Positions 34,123-44,317 of a stretch of DNA of 58,100 nucleotides are shown in pieces; the first letter of the stretch is position 1; each line of letters begins with the position of its first letter. Origin of the DNA: Azospirillum sp. GTDB taxonomy: Bacteria > Pseudomonadota > Alphaproteobacteria > Azospirillales > Azospirillaceae. The position numbers were made by a program, and so were the translations under genes. The stretch lies in contig JAIXTS010000312.1 of NCBI GenBank assembly GCA_027483805.1, forward strand, positions 1 to 58,100, read 5' to 3'. The notes under the pieces are model-generated. The model was not told the origin of the DNA. It saw only the letters and a list, made by a program, of their open reading frames with translations, and did no database searches.

Positions 34123-34764
34123 TCAGACATCAAAGAACACCGTCTCTCCCTCCCCCTGCAGACGGATATCGAACCGGTACTGTCCCGCCCCCAAAGGCAC
34201 GGCCAGAAGAGTGGCGCGTCGGGCAGGAGGCACAAGGTCAAGGATCGGGTCTTCGGCGTTGCAGGCCTCATCCGCGAAATAGATGCGGCTGACCATGCGC
34301 TTGATGATGCCGCGCGCCATCACGGAGATGGCAATGTGGGGCGCCTGCAGGCTGTTGCCGGGGCCGGGCACGCGGCCAGGCTTCACCGTGCGAATGGTGA
34401 AGACACCATCCGCATCGGTGGACGCGCGGCCGAAACCGATGAAATCGGGGTCGAGCGCCACATCCTCACGCCCATCATCGGGGCTGTCATAGCGGCCCAC
34501 GGCATTGGCCTGCCACAGTTCGACAAAACTGTCGGGAATAGGCACGCCGTCACCGTCAAAAACGGTGCCGGAAATGGTCACCACCTGGCCCTGCGCAACC
34601 CCACGCGGCTGATCATTCGGATTCAGCGTGTAATGGCCGTCGGGCAGCAGGTCCATGCGGGCACCGGCCTCGCCCTTGCCTTCCACCAGATCGGCCCCGC
34701 CCTTCCAGGGCAGGGCATAGTGGAAATAGGGGCCGACGGTTTGCCAGGGTGTCTGTCCGGTCAT
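34123..34764 (-). CDS. pcaG: Protocatechuate 3,4-dioxygenase alpha subunit
   Basis: The 213-residue non-iron subunit of the intradiol dioxygenase. The family opening QTPWQTVGPYFHYALPW, ISGTVFDGDGVPIPDSFVELWQA and the HIAISVMARG strand are clear. It pairs with PcaH, encoded 3 nt upstream, to cleave protocatechuate. Confidence 0.95.
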   Translation of the reverse strand: MTGQTPWQTVGPYFHYALPWKGGADLVEGKGEAGARMDLLPDGHYTLNPNDQPRGVAQGQVVTISGTVFDGDGVPIPDSFVELWQANAVGRYDSPDDGREDVALDPDFIGFGRASTDADGVFTIRTVKPGRVPGPGNSLQAPHIAISVMARGIIKRMVSRIYFADEACNAEDPILDLVPPARRATLLAVPLGAGQYRFDIRLQGEGETVFFDV

Positions 34765-34767
34765 GGA

Positions 34768-35472
34768 TCAATCCTCCATCGGCGTGGCGTCGCGGCCGCG
34801 CAGCACGATATCGAAGATGAAGGACAGCGCATAGGCTTCCTGTGTTGTTTCGATATCGAACCGGCTGATCATGCGCGGCAGGGCCTGAGCGGGAACGGCA
34901 TTGGCGATCGGGTCCAGCGGGATCAGGGGATCGCCAGGGAAATACATCTGCGTCACCAACCGCGTGGCAAAGGCCGGTCCCAGCAGGGAGAAATGGATAT
35001 GGGCGGGGCGCCAGGCATTGTAGTGATTGCCCCAGGGATAGGCGCCGGGCGTGATGGTCAGGAAGCGGTAACGCCCCTGTTCATCGGTGATCACGCGCCC
35101 AGAACCGGTGAAATTCGGGTCCAGCGGGGCGTTCCACTGATCTCGTTTGTGGATGTAGCGGCCCGCGGCATTGGCCTGCCAGACCTCCACAATGGTGTTG
35201 GGTACGGGCCGCCCATCCTCGTCCAGCACGCGGCCGGACACGATGATACGCTGGCCGATGGCTTCTCCCGTGCCGATCTTGGTCAGGTCGGCGATGGCGG
35301 GACCCATCAGCCGGTCCCAGCGGCCCGCCGGTCCCGTCACTTCCGTCAGGGTCTGCGGAATGCGGATCAGGGGCTGATGTGGTGACCGTTTGATGGTGGC
35401 TTTGTAGTCGGGCGAGAGAAAGGACGGATGCGCCCCCTCCTCCTCGCGGTTAAAGGGCAGGATCAGTGTCAT
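34768..35472 (-). CDS. pcaH: Protocatechuate 3,4-dioxygenase beta subunit
   Basis: The iron-bearing subunit, 234 residues from ATG 35472 (AGGGAGGA upstream). An in-frame upstream start would enter pcaF and was rejected. The ferric ligands are visible at expected spacing: Tyr106 (AGRYIHK), Tyr145 (GAYPWGN), His158 and His160 (WRPAHIHF). It opens the protocatechuate ring to 3-carboxy-cis,cis-muconate. Confidence 0.96.
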   Translation of the reverse strand: MTLILPFNREEEGAHPSFLSPDYKATIKRSPHQPLIRIPQTLTEVTGPAGRWDRLMGPAIADLTKIGTGEAIGQRIIVSGRVLDEDGRPVPNTIVEVWQANAAGRYIHKRDQWNAPLDPNFTGSGRVITDEQGRYRFLTITPGAYPWGNHYNAWRPAHIHFSLLGPAFATRLVTQMYFPGDPLIPLDPIANAVPAQALPRMISRFDIETTQEAYALSFIFDIVLRGRDATPMED

Positions 35473-35486
35473 TCGTCGTTCCTCCC

Positions 35487-36692
35487 TCAGATTTTTTCGA
35501 TGGCCAGGGCCAGACCCTGGCCGACGCCGATACACATGGTGACCAGCGCACGCTTGCCGCCGCGCCGTTCCAGACCGCGCAGCGCCGTCAGCGCCAGCCG
35601 GGCACCCGACGCCCCCAGCGGATGGCCCAGCGCAATGGCACCGCCATGCGGATTGACATTATCCGACGTCGGATCAACGCCAAGCGCGCGCAGGGACGCG
35701 ATGACCTGCGAAGCAAAGGCCTCGTTCAGTTCGATCAGGTCGAAATCGCTGATGGTCAGGCCCAGCTTGTCCATCAGCTTCTGCGAGGCCGGGACCGGGC
35801 CGATGCCCATGACGCGCGGTTCCACCCCTGCGGTCGCCATGCCCAGAATGCGTCCGCGCGGGGTCAGGCCATGGGTTTTTACTGCGGACTCCGAAGCAAT
35901 CAGCAGCGCAACGGCACCATCATTGACGCCGCTGGCATTACCGGCAGTGACGGTGCCGCCGGCACGCACCACCGGCTTCAACTTGGCCAGCGCCTCCGCG
36001 GTCGTGTCGGCGCGGGGATGTTCATCCACGCTGACGGTCGTCGGCTTGCCCTTGGCATCCAGCACGGTGACCGGGGTTATTTCGCCATCGAAATAACTGT
36101 CGGCCTGGGCCTTGGCGGTGCGTTGCTGGCTGGAAAGCGCAAAGGCGTCCTGGTCTTCCCGGCTGACGCCATGGTCGACGGCTACGTTCTCTGCCGTCTC
36201 CGGCATGCTGTCGGTGCCGTAGCGTTCCTTCATCGCCTTGTTGATGAAGCGCCAGCCGATGGTCGTGTCCTCGATCTGGGCGCTGCGCTGAAAGGCGCTT
36301 TCGGCCTTGCCCATGACCAGGGGAGCGCGGGTCATGCTTTCCACGCCACCGGCAAGGACCAGATCCAGGGCGCCGGCATTGATGGCGCGGGCCGCCGTGC
36401 CCACGGCATCGGCACCCGATGCGCAGAGACGGTTGATGGTGGTGCCAGGAACCGACACGGGCAGGCCGGCCAGCAGGGACGCCATGCGGGCCACGTTGCG
36501 GTTATCCTCACCGGCCTGATTGGCGCAGCCCAGGAAGACCTCTTCAATGGCGGCTTGGTTCAGGCCGGGATGGCGGGCCAGAAGCGCCTGGATCACCTGG
36601 GCGGCCATGTCATCGGGGCGCAGGCGCGACAGGCCGCCGCCGAACCGGCCAATGGGGCTGCGGATGCCGTCGCAGATATAGGCGGCGCTCAT
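35487..36692 (-). CDS. pcaF: 3-oxoadipyl-CoA thiolase
   Basis: A 401-residue thiolase from ATG 36692, ATGA-coupled to pcaJ. The nucleophile Cys90 is in INRLCASG, the His motif is [10 protein letters not shown] and the C-terminal Cys is in [10 protein letters not shown]. It splits 3-oxoadipyl-CoA into succinyl-CoA and acetyl-CoA, the final step of the pathway. A longer in-frame extension upstream lies over pcaJ and is not used. Confidence 0.95.
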   Translation of the reverse strand: MSAAYICDGIRSPIGRFGGGLSRLRPDDMAAQVIQALLARHPGLNQAAIEEVFLGCANQAGEDNRNVARMASLLAGLPVSVPGTTINRLCASGADAVGTAARAINAGALDLVLAGGVESMTRAPLVMGKAESAFQRSAQIEDTTIGWRFINKAMKERYGTDSMPETAENVAVDHGVSREDQDAFALSSQQRTAKAQADSYFDGEITPVTVLDAKGKPTTVSVDEHPRADTTAEALAKLKPVVRAGGTVTAGNASGVNDGAVALLIASESAVKTHGLTPRGRILGMATAGVEPRVMGIGPVPASQKLMDKLGLTISDFDLIELNEAFASQVIASLRALGVDPTSDNVNPHGGAIALGHPLGASGARLALTALRGLERRGGKRALVTMCIGVGQGLALAIEKI

Positions 36693-37339
36693 GCGGCAAG
36701 CTCCACCTTGAAAGCGGCACCCGTGGCGGCGGTGATCTGTTCCAGCGTGACGCCGGGGGCCAGTTCGATCAGGGCCATCCCGCCATCGCCATTCTTGTCG
36801 ATGGTGAAGACACCCAGGTCGGTGATGACCATGTCCACGACACCGGCCCCGGTCAGCGGCAGATTGCATTCGGTCAGCAGCTTGGACCCGCCATTCTTGT
36901 CCTGGTGTTCCATGACCACCACGACCTTCTTCACACCGGCCACCAGATCCATGGCCCCGCCCATACCCTTCACCATCTTGCCGGGAATGGTCCAGTTGGC
37001 CAGATCGCCATTGCCGGCCACCTGCATGGCACCCAGCACCGTCAGGTCGATATGGCCGCCCCGGATCATCGCGAAGCTGTCGGCGCTGCTGAAATAGGAA
37101 GAGGTGGGCAGTTCGGTGATCGTCTGCTTGCCGGCATTGATCAGGTCGGCATCCTCCTCCCCCTCAAACGGGAAGGGGCCAATACCCAGCATGCCGTTTT
37201 CCGACTGCAAGATCACCTGCATGCCGTCGGGAATGTAGTTGGCGACCAGGGTCGGGATGCCGATGCCCAGGTTCACATAGAAGCCATCGCGCAGTTCACG
37301 CGCCGCGCGGGCGGCCATTTCATCACGGGTCCAGGGCAT
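36689..37339 (-). CDS. pcaJ: 3-oxoadipate CoA-transferase beta subunit
   Basis: 216 residues of CoA-transferase family I, subunit B. The catalytic glutamate is Glu47 in [11 protein letters not shown], and [10 protein letters not shown] and GGAMDLVAG are conserved. It works with PcaI to transfer CoA from succinyl-CoA to 3-oxoadipate. The 3-nt gap from pcaI and 4-nt overlap with pcaF show tight operon packing. Confidence 0.94.
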   Translation of the reverse strand: MPWTRDEMAARAARELRDGFYVNLGIGIPTLVANYIPDGMQVILQSENGMLGIGPFPFEGEEDADLINAGKQTITELPTSSYFSSADSFAMIRGGHIDLTVLGAMQVAGNGDLANWTIPGKMVKGMGGAMDLVAGVKKVVVVMEHQDKNGGSKLLTECNLPLTGAGVVDMVITDLGVFTIDKNGDGGMALIELAPGVTLEQITAATGAAFKVELAA

Positions 37340-37342
37340 GGT

Positions 37343-38065
37343 TCAGCCCTCCTGGCTGACGGCCGGACGCGGCCGTGTTGTGCGCTTTTCGATCAGCTTG
37401 GCGTATTGCGTGCCCTTGATGACGCGGTCGACATAGATGCCGGGCGTGTGGACTTGGTCGGGATCGAAGCTGCCGACAGGCACGATCTCCTCCACCTCCG
37501 CGACCGTCACCCTGCCGGCGGTCGCCATCACGGGGTTAAAGTTGCGCGCGGTCTTGCGATAGATCAGGTTGCCTTGCGTATCGGCTTTCCAGGCCTTGAC
37601 GATCGACAGGTCGGCGCGCAGCCAGGTTTCGCGCACATAACGCTTGCCCTCGAACTCCTCCACCACCTTGCCCTCTGACACGACGGTGCCGACACCGGTG
37701 GCGGTGTAGAAGGCGGGGATGCCGGCCCCGCCGGCGCGGATACGTTCGGCCAAGGTCCCCTGCGGGTTCAGCTCCAGCTCCAACTGGCCGGAGATGTAAA
37801 GCTGTTCGAACAGCTTGTTCTCCCCCACATAGGAACTGATCATTTTTTTGATCTGGCCATTGTTCAGCAATTGCCAGAGGCCGAAACCGTCGGCCCCGCA
37901 ATTGTTGGAGATGATGGTCAGGCCCTTTACCCCAGCTTCCTTGATGGCGGGGATCAAATGTTCCGGGTTGCCGGACAGGCCGAAGCCGCCCGACATGATG
38001 GTCATGCCGTCGAACAGCAGACCGTCCAGCGCCGACTTGGCGTCGGGGTAAATCTTGCCAGCCAT
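37343..38065 (-). CDS. pcaI: 3-oxoadipate CoA-transferase alpha subunit
   Basis: 240 residues of CoA-transferase family I, subunit A. MSGGFGLSGNPEHLI is the glycine-rich CoA loop, and NNCGADGFGLW and TARNFNPVMATAG are typical. It follows pobA after 39 nt and precedes pcaJ by 3 nt. Succinyl-CoA:3-ketoacid transferases are close relatives; the pca context decides the name. Confidence 0.93.
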   Translation of the reverse strand: MAGKIYPDAKSALDGLLFDGMTIMSGGFGLSGNPEHLIPAIKEAGVKGLTIISNNCGADGFGLWQLLNNGQIKKMISSYVGENKLFEQLYISGQLELELNPQGTLAERIRAGGAGIPAFYTATGVGTVVSEGKVVEEFEGKRYVRETWLRADLSIVKAWKADTQGNLIYRKTARNFNPVMATAGRVTVAEVEEIVPVGSFDPDQVHTPGIYVDRVIKGTQYAKLIEKRTTRPRPAVSQEG

Positions 38066-38104
38066 ATCGATATGTTCCTGTGAACGAATGATCGGGTGCG
38101 CGGG

Positions 38105-39357
<1,253 letters not shown>

Positions 39358-39388
39358 AAAAAATTGGATTTTTCATCGCCCCTTTGTC

Positions 39389-40282
39389 ATGCTGCACCGC
39401 ATGAACCGGAAAGCCAGCAATCCTGTGCCCCGCTTCTTCCTGTATGGGGAGGCCGAGGCCAAGGCGGATGAACATTTCATCCATGCCGAAACCCTGGAAC
39501 GGCGCAGCCAGCCCAGCGGCTGGCAGATCCAGCCGCATGCCCATGCCGACCTGAACCATGTCTTTGTCATCGCCAGTGGTGGCGGCGACCTGCTGGCCGG
39601 GGGTGAGCGTGAGGCGTTCATGGCCCCCTGCCTGCTGCTGATCCCTGCGGGCGAGGTGCATGGGTTCCGCTGGAACGCCGACAGCCAGGGCCATGTGGTC
39701 ACCTTTGTGGAGCCGATGCTGCGCGGGTTGGCGCGGCGGGAACCGGGGTTGGGGGAGCTGTTCAGCCGCGCGGCTTCGGTGCGGCTGGGGGATGAGGGGT
39801 CGGACTGCCTGCGGCTGGCCACCCTGCTGGAGGCGGAAATGGCGGGCGGCGGCGTGGGGCGCTCGCTGCTGGTGGAGGCGGCGCTGATGGCGCTGCTGGT
39901 TCATGCCTGGCGGGCGGCGCGCCTGTCGGCGGGCGGTGGCGGGGCGGCACGCGGGCCACGGGCGGCCCTGGTGGCGCGCTACCGCGACCTGATTGAACAA
40001 CAGTACCGCGCCGGCTGGGGCATTGCACAATTCGCCGACGCGCTGGGCGTTACACCAGGGCGGCTGCGTGCGGCCTGCATCGCCGTCACGGGCCACCCGC
40101 CCATCGACCTCCTGCATGACCGGCTGCTGGCGGAAGCCAAGCGCAGCCTGCTCTACAGCGATCTGGGCGTGGCAGAGGTGGCGTTTGAACTGGGGTTCAG
40201 TGACCCGGCCTATTTCAACCGTTTCTTCACGGGCCGGGTGGGATGTTCGCCCGGACGTTTCAGGCAGGGGGCGGCCGGATAG
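39389..40282 (+). CDS. pobR: AraC-family activator of 4-hydroxybenzoate catabolism (PobR-like)
   Basis: A 297-residue regulator. The N-terminal cupin-like sensing domain (PRFFLYGEAEA, HAHADLNHVFVIASGGG, LLIPAGEVHGF) is typical of AraC-type PobR/HpaA proteins. The C-terminal pair of HTH motifs shows GIAQFADALGVTPGRLRAAC and VAEVAFELGFSDPAYFNRFF. ATG 39389 or ATG 39401 are both reasonable; the upstream open frame is antisense to pobA and is not part of the gene. Divergent orientation to pobA supports the assignment. Confidence 0.85.
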   Translation: MLHRMNRKASNPVPRFFLYGEAEAKADEHFIHAETLERRSQPSGWQIQPHAHADLNHVFVIASGGGDLLAGGEREAFMAPCLLLIPAGEVHGFRWNADSQGHVVTFVEPMLRGLARREPGLGELFSRAASVRLGDEGSDCLRLATLLEAEMAGGGVGRSLLVEAALMALLVHAWRAARLSAGGGGAARGPRAALVARYRDLIEQQYRAGWGIAQFADALGVTPGRLRAACIAVTGHPPIDLLHDRLLAEAKRSLLYSDLGVAEVAFELGFSDPAYFNRFFTGRVGCSPGRFRQGAAG

Positions 40283-40294
40283 ACACCCCCTGCC
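40263..40294. terminator. Hairpin between convergent pobR and MFS genes
   Basis: A perfect 9-bp stem GGCAGGGGG / CCCCCTGCC spans the pobR stop. It lies in the 21-nt gap before the end of the convergent transporter gene. It may act as a bidirectional stop; no clear T tract is present. Confidence 0.5.
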
Positions 40295-40303
40295 CCGCAG
40301 ATA

Positions 40304-41503
40304 TCAGGCGTCGATATAACGGCCCCGGATGGTCATCACGGCGGCGGATATGCCGGCGGCCAGCACCACCGGCACCATGGCCATGGCCACACCCGCCGGT
40401 CCCCAGCCCTGGCCCAGCAGATGACCTGCCACCAGCGGACCGGCGATGGAGCCCAACCGGCCAACGGCGATCGAGGCGCCGGTCGCCAGCCCGCGCACCG
40501 TGCCGGGATAATAAAGCGGGATGACGCCATAGAGAGAATATTGGGCACCCAGCAGGAAGAAGCCGGCCAGCCCGGCCAGCACCAGCACCGGCAGCAGATT
40601 TTCCGCCCCGGCCAGGCCGAACATGGCCAGCGCCAGACAGGGATAGGCTGCGATGATGGGGATACGCGGCCCCAGCCGGTCGACCAGGAAGCCGATTCCC
40701 AGGGCCCCGACAATGCTGCCCGCGTTGAAGGCAAAGGCTGCACCAGCCCCGCCGACACCGCCCAGCCCCTTGGCCGCAACCAGCGACGGCAGCCAATTCA
40801 GCAGCAGATACAGGACCAGCAGCGTCATCCCGAAGGTGAACCAGGCCAGCAGGGTGATCAGCAGGCGGCCTTCCCCGAACAGGGCCTTGGCGGCACCGGG
40901 ACGCGCGGTCTGTGCGGCGGCGGGTGACCGGCTGTCGGGCATCAGTTTCCACATGACGGGCAGCAGCAGCAGCGGCAGCACACCGCCGGCCAGGAAGATC
41001 GAATGCCAGCCATATTGTTCCAGCAGCCCCGCCGCAAACAGGGCGGCCAGCGCGCCACCCGCCGGCATGCCGGAAAACATCAGGGTGATGGTGCGGGTCC
41101 GGCGTTCCGGTGGCGCGATCTCCAGGGCCACGGCGACCAGGCTGGGCATGGCGGCCCCCATGCCGGCCCCGGCCAGAAGCCGGTAGAAACCCAGCGATAT
41201 CGGCCCGGTGGCCACCAGGGTGGCCAGCGTGAACAGGCCGAAAATGGCGACGCAGACCATCAGCAGGCCTTTGCGCCCCATGCGGTCGGCCAGCCAGCCG
41301 CCCGTGACGGCGCCCACCACCAGACCCGCCATGCCGGCGCCGAACACCAGACCCGCCTGTCCGGGCGACAGGCCCAATTGCGGAATCAGATAGGGCGCGG
41401 CCACGCCGATGGCCTGGATGTCAAAGCCTTCCAGCAACGCGATGAGAAAGCACAAGAGCAGCGTGGTGCCGCCGCGCGGCACGGATCGGGCGGGTGCGCC
41501 CAT
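40304..41503 (-). CDS. MFS aromatic acid:H+ symporter (AAHS family, PcaK-like)
   Basis: A 399-residue, 12-helix inner-membrane permease. The AAHS features are LIALLEGFDIQAIGVAAPYL at the start of TM1 (with the Asp of DxQ), GGWLADRMGRKGLL between TM2 and TM3, and RLLAGAGMGAAMPS. It likely imports 4-hydroxybenzoate, vanillate or hydroxycinnamates. It is divergent from vdh-ech-fcs and convergent with pobR, so either pathway could own it; the shared upstream region with vdh favours hydroxycinnamates. Confidence 0.85.
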   Translation of the reverse strand: MGAPARSVPRGGTTLLLCFLIALLEGFDIQAIGVAAPYLIPQLGLSPGQAGLVFGAGMAGLVVGAVTGGWLADRMGRKGLLMVCVAIFGLFTLATLVATGPISLGFYRLLAGAGMGAAMPSLVAVALEIAPPERRTRTITLMFSGMPAGGALAALFAAGLLEQYGWHSIFLAGGVLPLLLLPVMWKLMPDSRSPAAAQTARPGAAKALFGEGRLLITLLAWFTFGMTLLVLYLLLNWLPSLVAAKGLGGVGGAGAAFAFNAGSIVGALGIGFLVDRLGPRIPIIAAYPCLALAMFGLAGAENLLPVLVLAGLAGFFLLGAQYSLYGVIPLYYPGTVRGLATGASIAVGRLGSIAGPLVAGHLLGQGWGPAGVAMAMVPVVLAAGISAAVMTIRGRYIDA

Positions 41504-41577
41504 GGATAACCTCCCGTAACAACCCCTCGTCCCGGGGGCTTAAAGATGACCTTGGCCTCACTATACAGAATCTTGTT

Positions 41578-41589
41578 ATTATGCATAAT
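41578..41589. promoter_or_regulatory. 12-bp palindrome in the transporter promoter region
   Basis: ATTATGCATAAT is a perfect palindrome 75 nt upstream of the transporter start, flanked by an outer CTTGT / ACAAG pair (41572-41576, 41601-41605). The surrounding 60 nt are AT-rich. It is a plausible operator or promoter part. Confidence 0.4.
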
Positions 41590-41737
41590 CATTTTATTGG
41601 ACAAGTGTTGGGGTTGATGGTTCTACTTAGCCCCAGCGCGGTCAGGCGCCTTGCCACCCAACGGGATGGCAAAAAGGGTGCCGTGGCACCTGACGGGGGC
41701 AAGTGGCGTCAATGGAACGTTCCCACTTGCATCGTCC

Positions 41738-41755
41738 GTGATATTGTTATATCAC
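41738..41755. promoter_or_regulatory. Candidate MarR-type operator upstream of vdh
   Basis: GTGATATTGTTATATCAC has perfect 7-bp arms around a TGTT centre, located 46 nt before the vdh start. Size and symmetry suit a MarR dimer, and a MarR gene closes this cluster at 45920. The binding assignment is inference. Confidence 0.55.
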
Positions 41756-41800
41756 ATAACTAAATAACGGGCCGATGGCCCATCCGGGAGGAAATGGCGC

Positions 41801-43261
41801 ATGAGCACGCATCTGGATGCCGCCCTGCTGATTGGCGGCGAGCACCGTCCCGCAACAGACGGCCGCACCTTTACACGCCTCAATCCACTGACCGCCGAGG
41901 TGGCCAGCACGGCCGCCGCGGCCAGCATCGGTGATGCCGGGCACGCCGCCGCCGCCGCTGCGGCCGCCTTTCCCGCCTGGTCCGAAACCGGCCCCAATGC
42001 GCGGCGCGCCCTGCTGCTGAAGGCGGCGGACGCCCTGACGGCGCGGATGCCGGACTTCATCGCCGCCATGGCCGCGGAAACGGGTGCCACCGCCGGCTGG
42101 GCCGGGTTCAATGTGACACTGGCCGCCTCCATGCTGCGTGAAGCGGCCTCCATGACCACCCAGATCACCGGAGAGGTCATCCCGTCGGACAAGCCGGGCT
42201 GTATCGCCATGGCGGTGCGCCAGCCCGTGGGTGTGATCCTGGGCATCGCACCCTGGAACGCCCCGGTCATCCTGGGCGTGCGTGCCATCGCCACGGCCCT
42301 GGCCTGCGGCAATGCCGTGATCTTGAAAGCATCCGAACTTTGCCCGCGCACCCATGCCCTGATCGGCGTGGCGCTGGCGGATGCCGGCTTCCCGGCGGGC
42401 GTGGTCAATGTTGTGACCAACGCGCCAGAAGATGCCGGCGCCATTGTCGGCGCGCTGATCGACCATCCCGCCGTTCGCCGCATCAATTTCACCGGGTCCA
42501 CCCGCGTGGGCCGCATCATCGCCGAACGCGCGGGCCGCAACCTGAAACCCGTCCTGCTGGAACTGGGCGGCAAGGCGCCGTTCGTGGTGCTGGATGATGC
42601 CGACCTGGACGAGGCGGTGAAAGCGGCAGCCTTTGGCGCCTTCTTCAATTCCGGCCAGATCTGCATGTCCACCGAGCGTATCGTGGTGGACAACAAGGTC
42701 GCCGACGCCTTTGTCGAGAAATTCGCCGCCAAGGCCGCCACCCTGGTGGCTGGCGACCCGCGGGAGGGCAAGACGCCGCTGGGCTCCGTGGTCGATCCGC
42801 ATGCGGTCACCAGCATCCAGGCCCTCATCGACGACGCCGTGTCCAAGGGGGCAACATTGTATCAGCCGACCCCAACCAAGGGCACACTGATGTCGGCTTC
42901 CATCCTGGACCATGTCACGCCCGCCATGCGGATCTATGCGGAGGAAAGCTTCGGCCCCGTCACCACCATCGTGCGGGTGGACGGGGAGGATGCGGCCATC
43001 CGAACCGCGAACGATACCGAATATGGCCTGTCCGCTTCCATCTTTACCCGCGACGCGGCGCGCGGTCTGCGTCTGGCCCGGCGCGTTCAGTCCGGCATCT
43101 GCCATGTGAATGGCGCCACCGTCCATGATGAGGCGCAGATGCCCTTCGGCGGCGTCAAGGACAGCGGCTATGGCCGGTTTGGTGGCAAGGCCGGCATCGA
43201 TGCCTTCACCGAACTGCGCTGGATCACGCTGGAAACGCTGCCCGGCCATTTCCCGATCTGA
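41801..43261 (+). CDS. vdh: Vanillin/4-hydroxybenzaldehyde dehydrogenase
   Basis: A 486-residue NAD(P)-dependent aldehyde dehydrogenase. Asn153 (PWNAP), Glu254 (LELGGK) and the nucleophile Cys288 (GQICMST) are all present. It resembles the benzaldehyde-type subfamily (MSTERIVV after the Cys). It oxidises vanillin or 4-hydroxybenzaldehyde released by the next enzyme. GGGAGGAA precedes the ATG. The stop TGA shares a base with an in-frame ATG of ech. Confidence 0.92.
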   Translation: MSTHLDAALLIGGEHRPATDGRTFTRLNPLTAEVASTAAAASIGDAGHAAAAAAAAFPAWSETGPNARRALLLKAADALTARMPDFIAAMAAETGATAGWAGFNVTLAASMLREAASMTTQITGEVIPSDKPGCIAMAVRQPVGVILGIAPWNAPVILGVRAIATALACGNAVILKASELCPRTHALIGVALADAGFPAGVVNVVTNAPEDAGAIVGALIDHPAVRRINFTGSTRVGRIIAERAGRNLKPVLLELGGKAPFVVLDDADLDEAVKAAAFGAFFNSGQICMSTERIVVDNKVADAFVEKFAAKAATLVAGDPREGKTPLGSVVDPHAVTSIQALIDDAVSKGATLYQPTPTKGTLMSASILDHVTPAMRIYAEESFGPVTTIVRVDGEDAAIRTANDTEYGLSASIFTRDAARGLRLARRVQSGICHVNGATVHDEAQMPFGGVKDSGYGRFGGKAGIDAFTELRWITLETLPGHFPI

Positions 43262-43287
43262 TGAATACCCCTGTCAGGATAACTATG

Positions 43288-44103
43288 ATGAGCACCGCTG
43301 ACACTGTCGCCTTTGATGTCGTGAACGGCATCGCCTGGGTCCGTTTCAACCGCCCGGACAAGCGCAATTGTATGAGCCCCACCCTGAACCGCCGCATGAT
43401 GGAGGTTCTGGACGAACTGGAATTCCGCGACGATGTGGGTGTCCTGGTCCTGTCGGGCGAAGGGTCCGCCTGGTCGGCCGGCATGGACCTGAAGGAATAT
43501 TTCCGCGAGACGGAGCAGAAGGGCCTGGGCGCCACGCGTCAGGCCCAGAGCGAGGCCTATGGCTGGTGGCGCCGCCTGCGCTGGTACCAGAAGCCGACCA
43601 TCGCCATGGTCAATGGCTGGTGCTTCGGCGGTGGTTACGGCCCGCTTTATGCCTGCGATCTGGCCATCGCAGCGGAAGAGGCGAAGTTCGGCCTGTCGGA
43701 AATCAATTGGGGCATCCTGCCCGGCGGGGGTGCCACCAAGGTGGTGGTCGATCTGATGCCGCTGCGCGATGCCATGTATCACGCCATGACGGGTGAGGCC
43801 ATTGACGGCCGGAAGGCCGCGGAATGGCGACTGGTAAACGAAGCGGTGCCGCTGGCACAGTTGAAGGACCGCGTGACCGAGATTGCCACGGTCCTGCTGG
43901 AAAAGAATCCGGTAGCGCTGAAGGCTACCAAGGATGCGGTGCGCCGGGTCAAGGAAATGACCTACGACAATGCCGAGGATTATCTGGTCCGCGCGCAGGA
44001 AGCGGCCAATTCCTACGACAATGACGGTCGCAAGGAAGGCATCCGCCAGTTCATCGACGAAAAAAGCTACAAGCCCGGCCTTGGCGCGTACAAGCGCGGG
44101 TGA
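43288..44103 (+). CDS. ech: Hydroxycinnamoyl-CoA (feruloyl-CoA) hydratase-lyase
   Basis: A 271-residue crotonase-fold enzyme that hydrates and cleaves feruloyl-CoA or coumaroyl-CoA to aldehyde and acetyl-CoA. SAWSAGMDLKEYFRE and GWCFGGGYGPL build the oxyanion hole. The catalytic Glu in GLSEINWGI and the Tyr in KEYFRE match the HCHL subgroup. AGGA at 43276 favours ATG 43288 (8-nt spacing); ATG 43285 and ATG 43261 are alternatives. It shares the operon with vdh. Confidence 0.93.
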   Translation: MSTADTVAFDVVNGIAWVRFNRPDKRNCMSPTLNRRMMEVLDELEFRDDVGVLVLSGEGSAWSAGMDLKEYFRETEQKGLGATRQAQSEAYGWWRRLRWYQKPTIAMVNGWCFGGGYGPLYACDLAIAAEEAKFGLSEINWGILPGGGATKVVVDLMPLRDAMYHAMTGEAIDGRKAAEWRLVNEAVPLAQLKDRVTEIATVLLEKNPVALKATKDAVRRVKEMTYDNAEDYLVRAQEAANSYDNDGRKEGIRQFIDEKSYKPGLGAYKRG

Positions 44104-44179
44104 TGGTCGATCATCTTCCGGTCATGATGGCATCCGCCCCCTAAGGCACCGGGTCAGGCATTGCTGTCCTTTGCTGCTG

Positions 44180-44197
44180 CCCCCGCGAAAGCGGGGG
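44180..44197. repeat. REP-like palindrome between ech and fcs
   Basis: CCCCCGC GAAA GCGGGGG is a compact palindrome. It sits in a 214-nt gap that also contains a degenerate CGAAGGCCGGGATGACG fragment (about 44247-44265), typical of dispersed alphaproteobacterial repeats. It may be a remnant of repeat insertion that split the cluster. Confidence 0.6.
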
Positions 44198-44317
44198 GCC
44201 AGCGGGGTGCCTGAGCATTGCTGGGCGGGGCTCACCTTGGCGCCGATCGGCGAAGGCCGGGATGACGACGCGGTTGGATTTTGATCTGTTGATCTCTGCT
44301 GTGCCAGAAGAGAAGCC

